Below the pieces are notes generated by a model. It ran no database searches. It worked only from the letters and a program-made list of their open reading frames with translations, and was not told the DNA's origin. Positions 16,360 through 26,408 of a DNA stretch of 64,000 nt are shown here, piece after piece. Every line of letters starts with the position of its first letter. Position 1 is the stretch's first letter. This stretch comes from Chitinophaga pinensis. Lineage in GTDB: Bacteria > Bacteroidota > Bacteroidia > UKL13-3. Both the position numbers and the translations under genes were made by a program. Location of the stretch: NCBI GenBank assembly GCA_945870425.1, contig CAMBSD010000015.1, forward strand, positions 1 through 64,000, written 5' to 3'.

Positions 16360-17487
16360 ATGGCAAAAAGAGACTACTACGAAATACTAGGTGTAAGTAA
16401 AAGTGCAAATGAGACTGAAATAAAAAAGGCTTATAGGCAAATGGCGATTAAATACCACCCAGACAAAAACCCTGATAATAAAGAGGCTGAGGAGAAATTT
16501 AAAGAAGCAGCTGAAGCTTATGAGATATTAAGTGATGGAGATAAGCGTGCCCGATATGATCGTTTTGGTCACCAAGGCAACAGTGCATCAGGTGGTGGAT
16601 ATGGCGGTGGTGGAATGAATATGGAAGACATATTCAGCCAGTTTGGTGATGTATTTGGCGATGGTGGCGGAGGAGGATTTGAATCATTCTTTGGTGGTCA
16701 ATCTCGTGGTGGAAGAAGAGGTGTTCGTGGAAGCAATATTCGCCTAAAAGTGAAAATGACCTTACAAGAAATCTCTTCAGGTGCCGAGAAAAAATTGAAA
16801 TACAACCGTATGGTTATGGCCGATGGCATTAACTTTAATACCTGCGGTACTTGTAATGGTAACGGAAGCGTTAGGCGTGTTACCAATACCTTCTTAGGCC
16901 AAATGGCTACTACCAGTGTTTGTCCTACTTGTAACGGAACTGGCAAAACCATGGGTAAACGTCCAAGTGGTGTAAACGCTGACGGTTTGGTTTCACATGA
17001 AGAAATTGTTCTGGTAAACATACCTGCTGGTGTTGCCGATGGCATGAATCTAAGCATGCAAGGCAAAGGAAATGTAGGCCCAATGGGAGGACCTTCGGGT
17101 GATTTAATCATATTGATTGAGGAGATTGAAGATGCCGTTTTAAAACGCGAAGGCAACAACATGGTGTATGATTTATACCTAAATTTTGCTGATGCGGCTT
17201 TAGGAACAAATGTTGAAGTACCTACTGTGGATGGAAAAGTGAAAGTAAAAGTGGATGCAGGAACACAAGCTGGTAAAATTCTTAGATTAAGAGGCAAAGG
17301 ACTACCTGATATCAACTCTAATTACCGTGGCGACCAATTAATACACATTAATGTTTGGACTCCACAGAAACTAAACGCTGAAGAGAAAGCCATCTTAGAA
17401 AAACTGCAACAATCAGAAAACTTTAAACCTAATCCTGGCAAAGCAGACAAGAGTTTCTTTGATAGGATGAGGGAGTATTTTAATTAG
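16360..17487 (+). CDS. dnaJ: Molecular chaperone DnaJ with a reduced zinc domain
   Basis: The co-chaperone of DnaK. It has a J domain with HPD at 33-35, a Gly/Phe-rich linker (about 75-125, SGGGYGGGG) and C-terminal beta domains. Where a usual DnaJ has four CxxCxGxG motifs, here only two exist: CGTCNGNG (162-169) and CPTCNGTG (188-195). By alignment of surrounding sequence they are motifs II and III, which form zinc centre 2; the motifs that build centre 1 are replaced by [13 protein letters not shown] and by [16 protein letters not shown] recall similar two-motif forms in flavobacteria. The gene follows grpE. Confidence 0.93.
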   Translation: MAKRDYYEILGVSKSANETEIKKAYRQMAIKYHPDKNPDNKEAEEKFKEAAEAYEILSDGDKRARYDRFGHQGNSASGGGYGGGGMNMEDIFSQFGDVFGDGGGGGFESFFGGQSRGGRRGVRGSNIRLKVKMTLQEISSGAEKKLKYNRMVMADGINFNTCGTCNGNGSVRRVTNTFLGQMATTSVCPTCNGTGKTMGKRPSGVNADGLVSHEEIVLVNIPAGVADGMNLSMQGKGNVGPMGGPSGDLIILIEEIEDAVLKREGNNMVYDLYLNFADAALGTNVEVPTVDGKVKVKVDAGTQAGKILRLRGKGLPDINSNYRGDQLIHINVWTPQKLNAEEKAILEKLQQSENFKPNPGKADKSFFDRMREYFN

Positions 17488-17558
17488 TTTTGTTCGTTGA
17501 TGGTTTTTAGTTTCTAGCTAATTGAAAAGTTAGAAATCATAAATGAACCTATTTAGCC

Positions 17559-17582
17559 GTTGCAGGCGCCCTCGCCTGCAAC
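17559..17582. repeat. GC-rich hairpin between convergent dnaJ and HHH-protein genes
   Basis: Perfect 10-bp stem GTTGCAGGCG / CGCCTGCAAC with CCCT loop. Flanking T tracts are absent, so termination is uncertain. Confidence 0.45.
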
Positions 17583-17601
17583 AATAACGCCCAATAGCCC
17601 T

Positions 17602-19689
17602 TTAAAAACTCCACCTCACTTGTACTTTCATATCACTGCTTTCGTTGCCTTGAATTTGTTCTAATCCAGTTCCAATGCTATTCACATTTCTGTATGTGGT
17701 TTTGGCATATCTTAACCAAAGGTCAAAGTGTTTGCTTACGTTATAGTGCAACAAAATATAATATCGGACACCTGCATTTTGGTATAAAGGCACACTGTAT
17801 TGATACAAAACATCACTCTCTACTGCAAATACCCTTGCATTAAAATCATCAATATCAAACATGGCCAAACGGCATGATACATCTAATGGATTGAAGACAG
17901 GCTTATACTGAAAGTCCTGGTAGATGAGGGTTCCAGACTTTTGACCCATACCTTCTGCATTAAACAGACAATGCTCCAATCTGGATTTGAAGTTAAAATG
18001 AGTACCTACTTTATATTGCAAATGCAACCTTAGCAAGTCTCTTGTTTGAGGAACAATCACATCCAACTTGGTTACATTTCCGCTTTGGTTCTTTTCTTTT
18101 TCTTCATGCTTATAGCGTATGTAGGATTGAAATACCTTGTTCGGATTGTATTGCAATTCTGTTAGAAAATCTATGCCTTTTGAGGGCGCATCTACCAAAT
18201 ATCGCAGCCACGGTGAACGATACACATCCAAATATGCGCTAAGTTGAATGCTTTTAGAATGCCTATAAATCATGGCAGTGTATATAGCTTCTTCATTGCT
18301 ACCATTGTTAAATTCTGCAAAGGGGTTGTTAAAAGTGGTTTGATAATCCTTTGAAAAATTTCGATACATCATACAGAAATCAAGCTTTGCATCCAATGGC
18401 AATTGTGCGGTATTAGTGGTAGCCCATCCCCCATTTGAACTTATTGAGCTTTCGCCAAAAAGATTTACTGAACCCAATTGTATAGAGTAATCAAGTCCAA
18501 CATTACTCAACTCTGTGCCACTGAAATAATACTTTTGATAAGGTGCTGCTCCAGGAGTGAAAGCCTTGTCATAATTTGCATTAACAGCAGTGAAGCCTAA
18601 TTGGAATTTCTCTAATGCCAATTGCACATTAGCACCCACAATAGTTTGAGTCGCGTTTTGTTTGTTTTGAATTTCATTTGTAGTTCGATGATAACCTGTT
18701 AAAACAATGCTTGAAAAATCATCTCCGTTTGACACTTGGTTTGAATCTGCATTTCGGTAGCTTGTATTAATATATTTATGTGAGACAAAACCTGTAATCA
18801 AAAGCTTTTTGTTTATTTGGTAAGAAAGGGCTGCACCACGCATAAACTCATTTTCGTTTAATGAGCGATAAGGCCTTATACTCTCATAATACCTTCTCAG
18901 ATTCATAACGTAAGCCGATTTTCTTGCCGCCAATCCCGAGCCAAAAGTAAGTCCTTGTCCAAAATTAACTTGATAATCACCCAAAGCCAGTGCCTTTATT
19001 TTACCCGTATTTTTTAATACAAAATGAAAAGAGTTGAAATCAAATCCATAGGCTTGGGCACCTTGAAAAAACTGCTCGCCCATATCCTTCTCACCAGTAT
19101 ATCCCATGCTTAATCTGTTACCATAATTGAACCGATAACGCGACACATATCGATAAGGAGAGCCTAAATAATATTGTTTATTAGCAGCCTTTAATGCTTC
19201 AGTATGATAGCCCTCTTTTTTCTGAAAATCGTTTTCGTGTAATAAAATTAATTCATTTCTTCCTTTACGTAGCATTTGCATAAAAGGGGTTTGATCCTGC
19301 AACCAATCAATGCTAACAGCTACAAAACATTTAAGGTAATACAGGCTTTGTTCATCCATTTCTGGAATCACTTGCAACTCAAAAACACTGATAAAATCAC
19401 CAAATTTGATTCTATGCTTGATGATGGCATCCGCTTGCCTGGGGCTCAGAAAAACAAGGCTCATCAATTCCTTTTGAGAGCATTTATTCAAATCTAATTT
19501 GTTGTTGTAGTAATATTCCAATTGCTCTTGCAAATCGGTATAATCAATGCTGGCTTCATTGTTTTCAATCCACCTTTCGAGCAATTCTTGCACAACCATA
19601 TTTCTGCTTGAAACTTGTTTGTTTTGAGCAAAAGAATTTGCTAAGAACAAAAAGTAAATAAGGTATAATATGAGGCGCTTTTTTCTCAA
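17602..19689 (-). CDS. Helix-hairpin-helix and outer-membrane beta-barrel protein
   Basis: The 695-residue protein has a signal peptide (ends near NSFAQ), then at about residues 50-115 a ComEA-like helix-hairpin-helix region (LDLNKCSQKELMSLVFLSPRQADAII, then FISVFELQVIPEMDEQSL). The remainder to the C-terminus (about 450-500 residues) is strand-rich with typical beta-barrel alternation and ends in VQVRWSF, an aromatic outer-membrane terminus. This combination is common in Bacteroidota but of unknown function; HHH here need not bind DNA. It overlaps the upstream gene by 4 bases (ATGA), giving a two-gene operon. Confidence 0.75.
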   Translation of the reverse strand: MRKKRLILYLIYFLFLANSFAQNKQVSSRNMVVQELLERWIENNEASIDYTDLQEQLEYYYNNKLDLNKCSQKELMSLVFLSPRQADAIIKHRIKFGDFISVFELQVIPEMDEQSLYYLKCFVAVSIDWLQDQTPFMQMLRKGRNELILLHENDFQKKEGYHTEALKAANKQYYLGSPYRYVSRYRFNYGNRLSMGYTGEKDMGEQFFQGAQAYGFDFNSFHFVLKNTGKIKALALGDYQVNFGQGLTFGSGLAARKSAYVMNLRRYYESIRPYRSLNENEFMRGAALSYQINKKLLITGFVSHKYINTSYRNADSNQVSNGDDFSSIVLTGYHRTTNEIQNKQNATQTIVGANVQLALEKFQLGFTAVNANYDKAFTPGAAPYQKYYFSGTELSNVGLDYSIQLGSVNLFGESSISSNGGWATTNTAQLPLDAKLDFCMMYRNFSKDYQTTFNNPFAEFNNGSNEEAIYTAMIYRHSKSIQLSAYLDVYRSPWLRYLVDAPSKGIDFLTELQYNPNKVFQSYIRYKHEEKEKNQSGNVTKLDVIVPQTRDLLRLHLQYKVGTHFNFKSRLEHCLFNAEGMGQKSGTLIYQDFQYKPVFNPLDVSCRLAMFDIDDFNARVFAVESDVLYQYSVPLYQNAGVRYYILLHYNVSKHFDLWLRYAKTTYRNVNSIGTGLEQIQGNESSDMKVQVRWSF

Positions 19690-20495
19690 TCAGCAATGAC
19701 ATAGATTAAACTTAGATGAGGTGTAACACCTAATATTTGATGATAGGAAGCAGCTATATCCAGCTTCAGCTTTGACCACTTAACACCTGCTCCAAATGTG
19801 AGTAAAAAAGGATTACTTGAGGCGCCCGCTCTAAGTGTAAAAGCAGGGTGTATTTTATAAGCAAATCCTGATCTATATATTTCAGGTAAACCCAAAGACT
19901 TTTCAAACTCAGCATTCAACACGAGTTTCTCAGAGATATAATAGGATGTTCCGATGCGGGCATAAGTTGGAACTTTTACATTATTATTTTCAGACAATTT
20001 ACTTTGAGTTGGATTAAATATACTCAAACCGAAATTAAGATTTTTAGTAGGCTTATATTGTAATCCTATGTCACCCATAAAAGTATAAGCCTGGCTATTT
20101 TCACTAATATTAACGCCAAACAAAGCCATGCTAATACCTAATGAAAACTGACTATTCAGTTTTCGTGCAATAGCCACATTGAATTTTTGTTGGTTGTATA
20201 AATCATATCCAAAATGATTTACACCAAAGCCCAAATGAAATCTTTTAAAAGGCACTAGAATATTGGCATTGGATAGGCTAAGGTTAATTAATCGATACCT
20301 CATTTCGTTATATATTGAAACTTCAACTTTATCAGTCCACACCATGCCTGCCACATTGTTTTGAATAGCAAAAGACCCCGAATTAGATAAAGCAGTGCCC
20401 CCCATTGCAGCAGCCTCGGCTCCCAAAGGGTTAAAAACTTGCTGGGCAAAAGCAAATCTTGTCATTAAAAGCAAGTAAATAAATAAGTGCTTCAT
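19686..20495 (-). CDS. Outer-membrane beta-barrel protein (PorV/UPF0164-like appearance)
   Basis: 269 residues with signal peptide (LLLMTRFAFAQQ). The motif PLGAEAAAMGGTALSNSGSF followed by NNVAGMVW is the start pattern of PorV/FadL-like barrels (AAxMGGA, then NPAG). It continues as repeating strands (LGFGVNHFGYDLY, LNFGLSIFNPTQS, LRAGASSNPFLLTFGAG). The partner downstream overlaps by 4 bases, so they are made together and probably interact at the outer membrane. I cannot tell whether it is the T9SS component PorV itself; the family contains many members. Confidence 0.65.
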   Translation of the reverse strand: MKHLFIYLLLMTRFAFAQQVFNPLGAEAAAMGGTALSNSGSFAIQNNVAGMVWTDKVEVSIYNEMRYRLINLSLSNANILVPFKRFHLGFGVNHFGYDLYNQQKFNVAIARKLNSQFSLGISMALFGVNISENSQAYTFMGDIGLQYKPTKNLNFGLSIFNPTQSKLSENNNVKVPTYARIGTSYYISEKLVLNAEFEKSLGLPEIYRSGFAYKIHPAFTLRAGASSNPFLLTFGAGVKWSKLKLDIAASYHQILGVTPHLSLIYVIAD

Positions 20496-20680
20496 GTATG
20501 CAATATCTTTAATTTGGATTAAAATTAAAAATCAGAAGTTTGTAAGAGCAAAAAAATGAAAATAGGAATATTTAGAACTTGAGTGATTGGAAAATCATTG
20601 GATCTAAATTACAAAAACTGAAGTCAGTAAACTTATTCAAAGTTTTGCTTTTTAACATAGGTGAATTGATAGCTTTAGTA

Positions 20681-20721
20681 AAACAAAGAAGCCGCTGCGT
20701 CTTTGACGCAGCGGCTTCTTT
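20681..20721 (-). terminator. Intrinsic terminator of the LruC-protein gene
   Basis: 17-bp perfect stem (GACGCAGCGGCTTCTTT and complement, 20685-20721) with TTT loop; on the minus strand it is followed by TTGTTTTAC. Located 23 bases past the stop at 20744. Confidence 0.85.
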
Positions 20722-20743
20722 CACATTAATTAAACTCTATATA

Positions 20744-23700
20744 TTATCTAATGATAAGTTTAGTAGCTTCTCTGTTACCTTCCGTGTTTAGGTACCAAGT
20801 TTGGTTTGTTGTTCCATTTGAACTAGCCCAAGGTATAAACTTTAAGAATGCCTCGCTAATATCTGTTCTCTCTTGTGGGTAAGGAATTGAACTTGTTACA
20901 TTGATTGCCCAAGGTAAGTTATTAGCTGTTTTGTAATAGCTACCAGTTCCAGGATTACTTTTATCTTGCCCAGTGCCAAAGAAACTAGCATCTACTTTTG
21001 ATGAAGGTAATCTGTCAACCAAATGAACTTCTTTACCTCTTACTTGGTTCAAAATAATGTATGGGTTAAACACATTTGTTTCAAAACTGCTATAGTTAAC
21101 TGCTCCTCCAGTTGGAACCACACCATTATCAATAAACTTTACAACAATGGTAGTCGTATCTTTTCCTGAATCAGGTGATCCTTGGTATGTGTTAATAAAG
21201 CTATAACCTCCTTGGGTAGGCAATAACTTATAGGCATCATCAAACACTACGATGTTTGCATTGTCGCCTTGTCCAGCTTCTGTGCCATTGTTATTTAATT
21301 GCAACCATGAAGCACCAACTGCTTTTGAACCTGTAACACTTGTTATTCTATTTGGGTTAATACCGTCTAATTGAAAGGCAAATCCATTGTGTAATGAACC
21401 TCCAACGGCTCTTGTTACAAAACTATATCTTACTTCTACCACTTGGTTTGCAGCATTCGTTACTGTATTGTATTGGTAGTTTACTACTAAGTCATTGAAA
21501 TCATAATCCCCTTTACCTGGCCATAAATCTTCAAACATTAAAGTACCATGTGAAGCTGCAGGGTAAAAGTTGTTAAATGATTTGTTTACATCATTTGGAT
21601 AATCATCATCTGCATCAGCCACACCATCATTATCCGCATCTGTTTGTGAGGTAGTAGCACAAGTGGTGTATTTTGTTGAAGTAGAATATAGATAAGTAGC
21701 ACCCGAATAATTGTATTCATAAATGCTAAAGTGATACATTGTACCTGCCTCTAAATTTGTAATATTTACAGTGTTTCCATCTCCATTGTAAACTACAAAA
21801 CCTCCTCCCAAAGCACTGCCTGAACCAGTGGCTCCGTTTGCAGTGTAAGATTGACCATTACTTGGATCTGAACTAGGTGCTGAACTTTTTTTAGCAATAA
21901 CAATTCTGTGCGTTCCACTTCCTTTTGTCCAATTCAAGGTAAGCGTATTAGATGTAACAGCTGTAAAACTTGCGTTGCTCGCAGCTATGTTCGGAGTAAT
22001 CGTAATTGTTCCAGTAGCATTGATACTGCCGCATCCGCCTGTTAATGGAATAGAATAACCAAAAGTTCCTGACGCAGTTGGTGTTCCACTGATGGTTATT
22101 GTATTTGATGCCCAAGCTGCTGTAGCCCCAGCAGGTAAACCTGTAGCTGTTCCAATACCAGTTGCACCTGTTGTAGCTATAGTGATATTTGTTAATGCGG
22201 TGTTGTTAAACAATGTTGGGGTAGATGAAGGACTTCCTGCTGTTATTGCAGCTTTTACGGTAATAGTTCCAATAGCATTAACACTGCCACATCCTCCAGT
22301 TAAAGGAATAGTATAACTAAATGTTCCAGAATCTGTTGGTGTTCCAGTGATGGTTATTGTATTTGATGCCCAAGCTGCTGTAACTCCAGCAGGTAAACCT
22401 GTGGCTGTTCCAATACCTGTTGCACCTGTTGCAGCTATGGCGATATTTGTTAATGCGGTATTGATACACAATGTCGGGGTAGATGAAGGACTTCCTACTG
22501 TTTTTGCGGCTGTTACTGTAATAGTTCCAGTTGCATTAGCACTGCCACATCCTCCAGTTAAAGGAATAGTATAATTAAATGATCCAGCGGCTGTTGGTGT
22601 TCCACTGATGGTTATTGTATTTGATGCCCAAGCTGCTGTAACCCCAGCAGGTAAACCTGTGGCTGTTCCAATACCTGTTGCACCTGTGGTAGCAATAGCA
22701 ATATTTGTTAATGCATTATTGATACACAATGTCGGGGTAGATGAAGGACTTCCTGCTGTTCTTGCAGCTGTTACTGTAATAGTTCCTGTTGCATTTACTG
22801 AACCACAACCACCCAACAATGGAATACTGTAATTATATATCCCTGCAGCAGAAGGTGTTCCAAAAATGGTAATTAAATTACCATTCCAAGAAGCAGCTAC
22901 TCCTGCTGGAAGCCCATTAGCTCCAATTGTACCAGCATTTGCAATTCCTGTTGCACCTGTTGTTGTATGGGTAATATTTGTAAGCGCTGTGTTGATACAC
23001 ACAGTTGGGGTTGATGAAGCCGTTCCAATAGTGTTGTTTGATGAAACGGTAGCTGCCAAAGTTTGTGCAGCACTTGTTCCACCTGAATTGGTTGCCGTTA
23101 CGGTAACGTTTCCATTTTGTCCTGATGCGCCTACTGTTACTGTAATAGAATTTGTTCCTGTTCCTCCGGTGATTGACCAACCTGTTGGAACTGTCCATGT
23201 ATAACTTGTTGCATTGGTAACTGCAGCGATGCTATATGTTTGTGATGCAAGTCCAGCACATTGTGTGGCTGTTCCTGAAATCGTTCCCGGTGTAGCAGGT
23301 GTAGCTGAATTAACAGTAATAGTTCCTGTTGCATTCACTGAACCACAACCCCCTGATAATGGAATACTGTAATTATAAGTTCCAACAGCAGAAGGTGTTC
23401 CATAAATGGTGATTGTGTTGTTGTTCCAAGAAGCAGCTACTCCTGCTGGAAGCCCATTAGCTCCTGTTGTTCCAGCATTTGCAATTCCTGTTGCACCTGT
23501 TGTAGTATGGGTGATATTTGTTAATGGGTTATTGATAGACAATGTCGGGGTAGATGAAGGACTTCCTGCTGTATTTGCTGTATTAACGGTAATTAAAATA
23601 GGTGCAGTATTTACAGGGGTATTACAACTACTTGATACTACTCTTCTAATATAGGTACTTGAGGTGAGTGTTCCAGGAGAATAGGTAATTGAGGAGGCAC

Positions 23701-24148
23701 CACCTATATTATTCCAAGTACTATTATTACTTGAACTTTGCCACTGATAGGAATATCCACTTCCACCAGATGGTGAAGTAAAATTAGTTAAAGCGCTAGG
23801 AGTATTACCTGAACAAATAGTTTGGTTAGAACCAATAGTTCCTGCGTTTATTGAACCAGAGGAGGGTGTGCAAGCACCAATATCTTTAAAATCCCAATGT
23901 CCTGGGCCAGCATTAGAACAATAGCCTTTGTGGGTATAAAGTCTGCCATTGTAACTAACTGTTTGGTAATACTGAACGCCAGTACCCGCACAATTATAAC
24001 CAGCTGGACCTATCCACATTCCGGGTGTCCAAACTGTGTAGCCATTACAACATTGACCATAAACTGATTGATTGATAGTGCCATAAAACAAGATTATAGC
24101 CATTACAATCGTTTTTATAACTGTTGTTTTTTGAATTTTATTTTGCAT
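20744..24148 (-). CDS. LruC-domain surface protein with Ig-like tandem repeats
   Basis: The start was set at 24148 ([12 protein letters not shown]), which gives a signal peptide ending SVYGQ; the product is about 1,134 residues. After a Cys-rich N-terminal domain ([13 protein letters not shown], chitin-binding-like) come Ig/PKD-type segments, then repeated 86-residue units ([46 protein letters not shown]). A fibronectin-like region follows (about 760-850). The last 270 residues are the LruC domain: [25 protein letters not shown] ... ATKLIIR. It has no T9SS sorting domain. A secreted/surface role is inferred. Confidence 0.85.
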   Translation of the reverse strand: MQNKIQKTTVIKTIVMAIILFYGTINQSVYGQCCNGYTVWTPGMWIGPAGYNCAGTGVQYYQTVSYNGRLYTHKGYCSNAGPGHWDFKDIGACTPSSGSINAGTIGSNQTICSGNTPSALTNFTSPSGGSGYSYQWQSSSNNSTWNNIGGASSITYSPGTLTSSTYIRRVVSSSCNTPVNTAPILITVNTANTAGSPSSTPTLSINNPLTNITHTTTGATGIANAGTTGANGLPAGVAASWNNNTITIYGTPSAVGTYNYSIPLSGGCGSVNATGTITVNSATPATPGTISGTATQCAGLASQTYSIAAVTNATSYTWTVPTGWSITGGTGTNSITVTVGASGQNGNVTVTATNSGGTSAAQTLAATVSSNNTIGTASSTPTVCINTALTNITHTTTGATGIANAGTIGANGLPAGVAASWNGNLITIFGTPSAAGIYNYSIPLLGGCGSVNATGTITVTAARTAGSPSSTPTLCINNALTNIAIATTGATGIGTATGLPAGVTAAWASNTITISGTPTAAGSFNYTIPLTGGCGSANATGTITVTAAKTVGSPSSTPTLCINTALTNIAIAATGATGIGTATGLPAGVTAAWASNTITITGTPTDSGTFSYTIPLTGGCGSVNAIGTITVKAAITAGSPSSTPTLFNNTALTNITIATTGATGIGTATGLPAGATAAWASNTITISGTPTASGTFGYSIPLTGGCGSINATGTITITPNIAASNASFTAVTSNTLTLNWTKGSGTHRIVIAKKSSAPSSDPSNGQSYTANGATGSGSALGGGFVVYNGDGNTVNITNLEAGTMYHFSIYEYNYSGATYLYSTSTKYTTCATTSQTDADNDGVADADDDYPNDVNKSFNNFYPAASHGTLMFEDLWPGKGDYDFNDLVVNYQYNTVTNAANQVVEVRYSFVTRAVGGSLHNGFAFQLDGINPNRITSVTGSKAVGASWLQLNNNGTEAGQGDNANIVVFDDAYKLLPTQGGYSFINTYQGSPDSGKDTTTIVVKFIDNGVVPTGGAVNYSSFETNVFNPYIILNQVRGKEVHLVDRLPSSKVDASFFGTGQDKSNPGTGSYYKTANNLPWAINVTSSIPYPQERTDISEAFLKFIPWASSNGTTNQTWYLNTEGNREATKLIIR
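22003..22776. repeat. Three 258-bp tandem repeats inside the LruC gene
   Basis: Copies begin at about 22003, 22261 and 22519 (shared TAATAGTTCC...CCGCATCC-type start); a marker such as GATGGTTATTGTATTTGATG recurs at 22091, 22349 and 22607, exactly 258 bp apart. Each encodes one 86-residue unit. Flanking units at 22777-23100 and 23310-23570 are more diverged. Confidence 0.85.
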
Positions 24149-24520
24149 TTTTAAGTTGATGTATTTTATTTTTAAAATTATTTTTAACATAATATTTATT
24201 TGTCTTCTAATAAAATAATCTACAAAACAAGTTCAATTTGTAAGGAATTCTTTATTAATACAATATGTTTAAACATTAAGGTTAAATAGTTTTATTTGTG
24301 TTTATTGTTTTAAATTAATAGTTAATGTTGGTGAGATGGTGTTAAACTTTTGTCAATAACACCGTAAACGTATTTCAAGGTTTTAACTTGGATTTCTGAA
24401 ACCTTTTCGTTTTTGAATTTGATTTGATTATTTTTTTTATAATATTTCCAAGACACTAAAATAGATTGCTGCCTCTGAAGGTTGTTTTTTTAATTTGATT
24501 TTTACAAATAACGTTTTTGA
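24149..24520. other. AT-rich intergenic region, no gene seen
   Basis: 372 bases between two minus-strand genes. Very AT-rich with long T runs. It holds the LruC gene's upstream region and the 3' flank of the lipoprotein gene. I find no clear promoter consensus, hairpin or small ORF. Confidence 0.4.
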
Positions 24521-24916
24521 TTAATTTAAAATCATTTCTACTTTCCCAAGTTTGGTATCGTATGTCCTATTTAGACCATCAAATTGAAGGGATACTTTAT
24601 CGTATTGCGCAGGAAGGGTCAATTGGATTGAATAATCCTCGTTGGCTTTTTGTAATTTCCTAAACAATATTCCACCATCGGGTGTAACAACCTTCAAAAC
24701 AGCTACCCTAACATCATTACGAACACCTTTAAAACTTACGTTTAATGAGTTAGTGGTATTCCATTTGAAATCTTTTGACGCTTTTATGTCAGAAGTTGTT
24801 TTTGCTGTTACTGCATTAGCTGCCACTGCTGGTGCTGGAGTAACCTCCTTCATACAACTGGTTAAACTAGATAAAAATAACAAAGCAAAAGCGATTTTAA
24901 AAATTGGGTTTTTCAT
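24521..24916 (-). CDS. Small lipoprotein of unknown function
   Basis: The start was set at 24916 (MKNPIFKIAF) because it gives a clean lipoprotein signal with lipobox LTSC; upstream in-frame starts would place charged residues ahead of it. The mature 110-residue part begins with an Ala/Thr/Pro linker (KEVTPAPAVAANAVTAKT), then a compact domain with strands NVSFKGVRNDVRVAVLKV and VSLQFDGLNRTYDTKLG. No family recognised. Anchored to a membrane by lipid, probably facing the periplasm. Confidence 0.6.
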   Translation of the reverse strand: MKNPIFKIAFALLFLSSLTSCMKEVTPAPAVAANAVTAKTTSDIKASKDFKWNTTNSLNVSFKGVRNDVRVAVLKVVTPDGGILFRKLQKANEDYSIQLTLPAQYDKVSLQFDGLNRTYDTKLGKVEMILN

Positions 24917-25166
24917 TTTGTATTGATTTTCCCATTTCATTGCAAACAAGAAACCAAATTTATGATACACATGATTAACAATACATTACTATTTTTTCAA
25001 GTTCATGATTAAGATAAAAGTTATCCCAAAACGGGAGAAAATTCCACAATTAGCGTTAAATTTTCAATAATTTATGCTTACTAAATCAAGCAAATTTTAT
25101 AAATACTTTCTAAGTATTGCAATAGTGTTTGTCCTTCCTTAGGTTCGCGTCCCAAAAATTACCCAA

Positions 25167-26195
25167 ATGATTGAATTTACTGACACATCCATAGAAACAT
25201 ACGCCCTTCACCGCATTAGCATCGACCATGCAAAAAACATTATCAATGACCAATCATTTGCACCCAATTCAGATGAAGAGAATGATATTTTGAAGAAAGT
25301 ATTTTTGAGGCCTTTTATATCTAGTTCTACTACCTATGAATTTAAACATGATGTAGATATTGAATTAAACACGTTATTTAAACTATCCAACGACATACAA
25401 AATGGAGATAATTACGCCCTCAAATCAATTAACATTCATCAACATCTAAAATCGGTTTCGAAGCACCCCAATATTAAAGATGGAGACTTGTTTGTGGTTA
25501 AATTTAAACACCTTCAACTACACAGAAATTTCTATGATGGCTTGGGTATTTACAAAATAGAAAACAAAGAAAGCTTTATTGAAACTTCGGAAAATAGCTC
25601 AAGTGAAATAGGAATTAGTTTTAAGAAAGGCATAGGCACCAAAAGGCTAGACAAGGCATGTCTTATTTTATTTACGGAAGAACCCTATACTGTTTTTGTG
25701 ATTGATAATAACAGTTCAGAAACGGATTATTGGCAAAATGAATTTTTGAAAGTGGGTTATCGAAACGACCATATTAATAATACAAACCAGTTTTTATCAT
25801 TAACCAAATCCTACCTAACCGAACAATTACCCAGTGAATTTGAAGTAAGCAAGGCTGATCAAATTGACCTTCTTAATCGTTCAGTTGACTATTTTAAAAA
25901 CCATGAAAGTTTCGACAAAGCCGAATTTGAAAATGAAGTATTTCAAGACAACACTTTGATTGAATCATTTCGAAGTTTCGATTCAAGCTATCGAAAAGAA
26001 AATGCCATTGATATTGCAGATGATTTTGAAATTTCACAACAGGCCGTAAAAAAGCAGGCAAAAGTTTTCAAGAGTGTTTTAAAACTAGATAAAAACTTCC
26101 ATATCTATATTCATGGGGATCGTCAGCTGATTGAACAAGGCATTGAAAAAGATGGAAGGAAATATTATAAAATTTATTTTGATAAAGAAAGCTAG
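25167..26195 (+). CDS. Nucleoid-associated protein, NdpA/YejK family
   Basis: A 342-residue cytoplasmic protein. The opening ETYALHRISIDHAKN, then KKVFLRPFISSSTTYEF and later LYPDAFFVIDN-like segments (here PYTVFVIDNNSSETDYW), match the 37-kDa nucleoid-associated family described for YejK. The C-terminal half contains the usual NdpA conserved tail (FEISQQAVKKQAKVF, HIYIHGDRQLIEQG). Functions reported for relatives are DNA association; a link to phage defence or nucleoid shape here is untested. Single gene with no close neighbours on its strand. Confidence 0.75.
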   Translation: MIEFTDTSIETYALHRISIDHAKNIINDQSFAPNSDEENDILKKVFLRPFISSSTTYEFKHDVDIELNTLFKLSNDIQNGDNYALKSINIHQHLKSVSKHPNIKDGDLFVVKFKHLQLHRNFYDGLGIYKIENKESFIETSENSSSEIGISFKKGIGTKRLDKACLILFTEEPYTVFVIDNNSSETDYWQNEFLKVGYRNDHINNTNQFLSLTKSYLTEQLPSEFEVSKADQIDLLNRSVDYFKNHESFDKAEFENEVFQDNTLIESFRSFDSSYRKENAIDIADDFEISQQAVKKQAKVFKSVLKLDKNFHIYIHGDRQLIEQGIEKDGRKYYKIYFDKES

Positions 26196-26408
26196 TTTTT
26201 CGCATCATAATTATTGAGATTAAAGAGCATCATTTTTTAATTTAAAACCCATTTATGAAAGTAAAATTTCGCGTAAAATGAGTTTACAACACTATCTTAA
26301 CTAATGTTAATCAAATGATTACCTTATAATTTTATGTACATATTAATATTTTCTCAGTTTCCCTTATTTTCGCAGACTTTTTAAAAACATAAAGAATAAA
26401 AATTAACT

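Noticed and set aside
17559-17582. Hairpin as intrinsic terminator
   Set aside because: Strong stem but no T tract on either side; kept as an unspecified hairpin.
22092-23654. Series of plus-strand ORFs of 74-112 residues, similar to each other
   Set aside because: They are antisense shadows of the repeated 86-residue units in the LruC protein gene.
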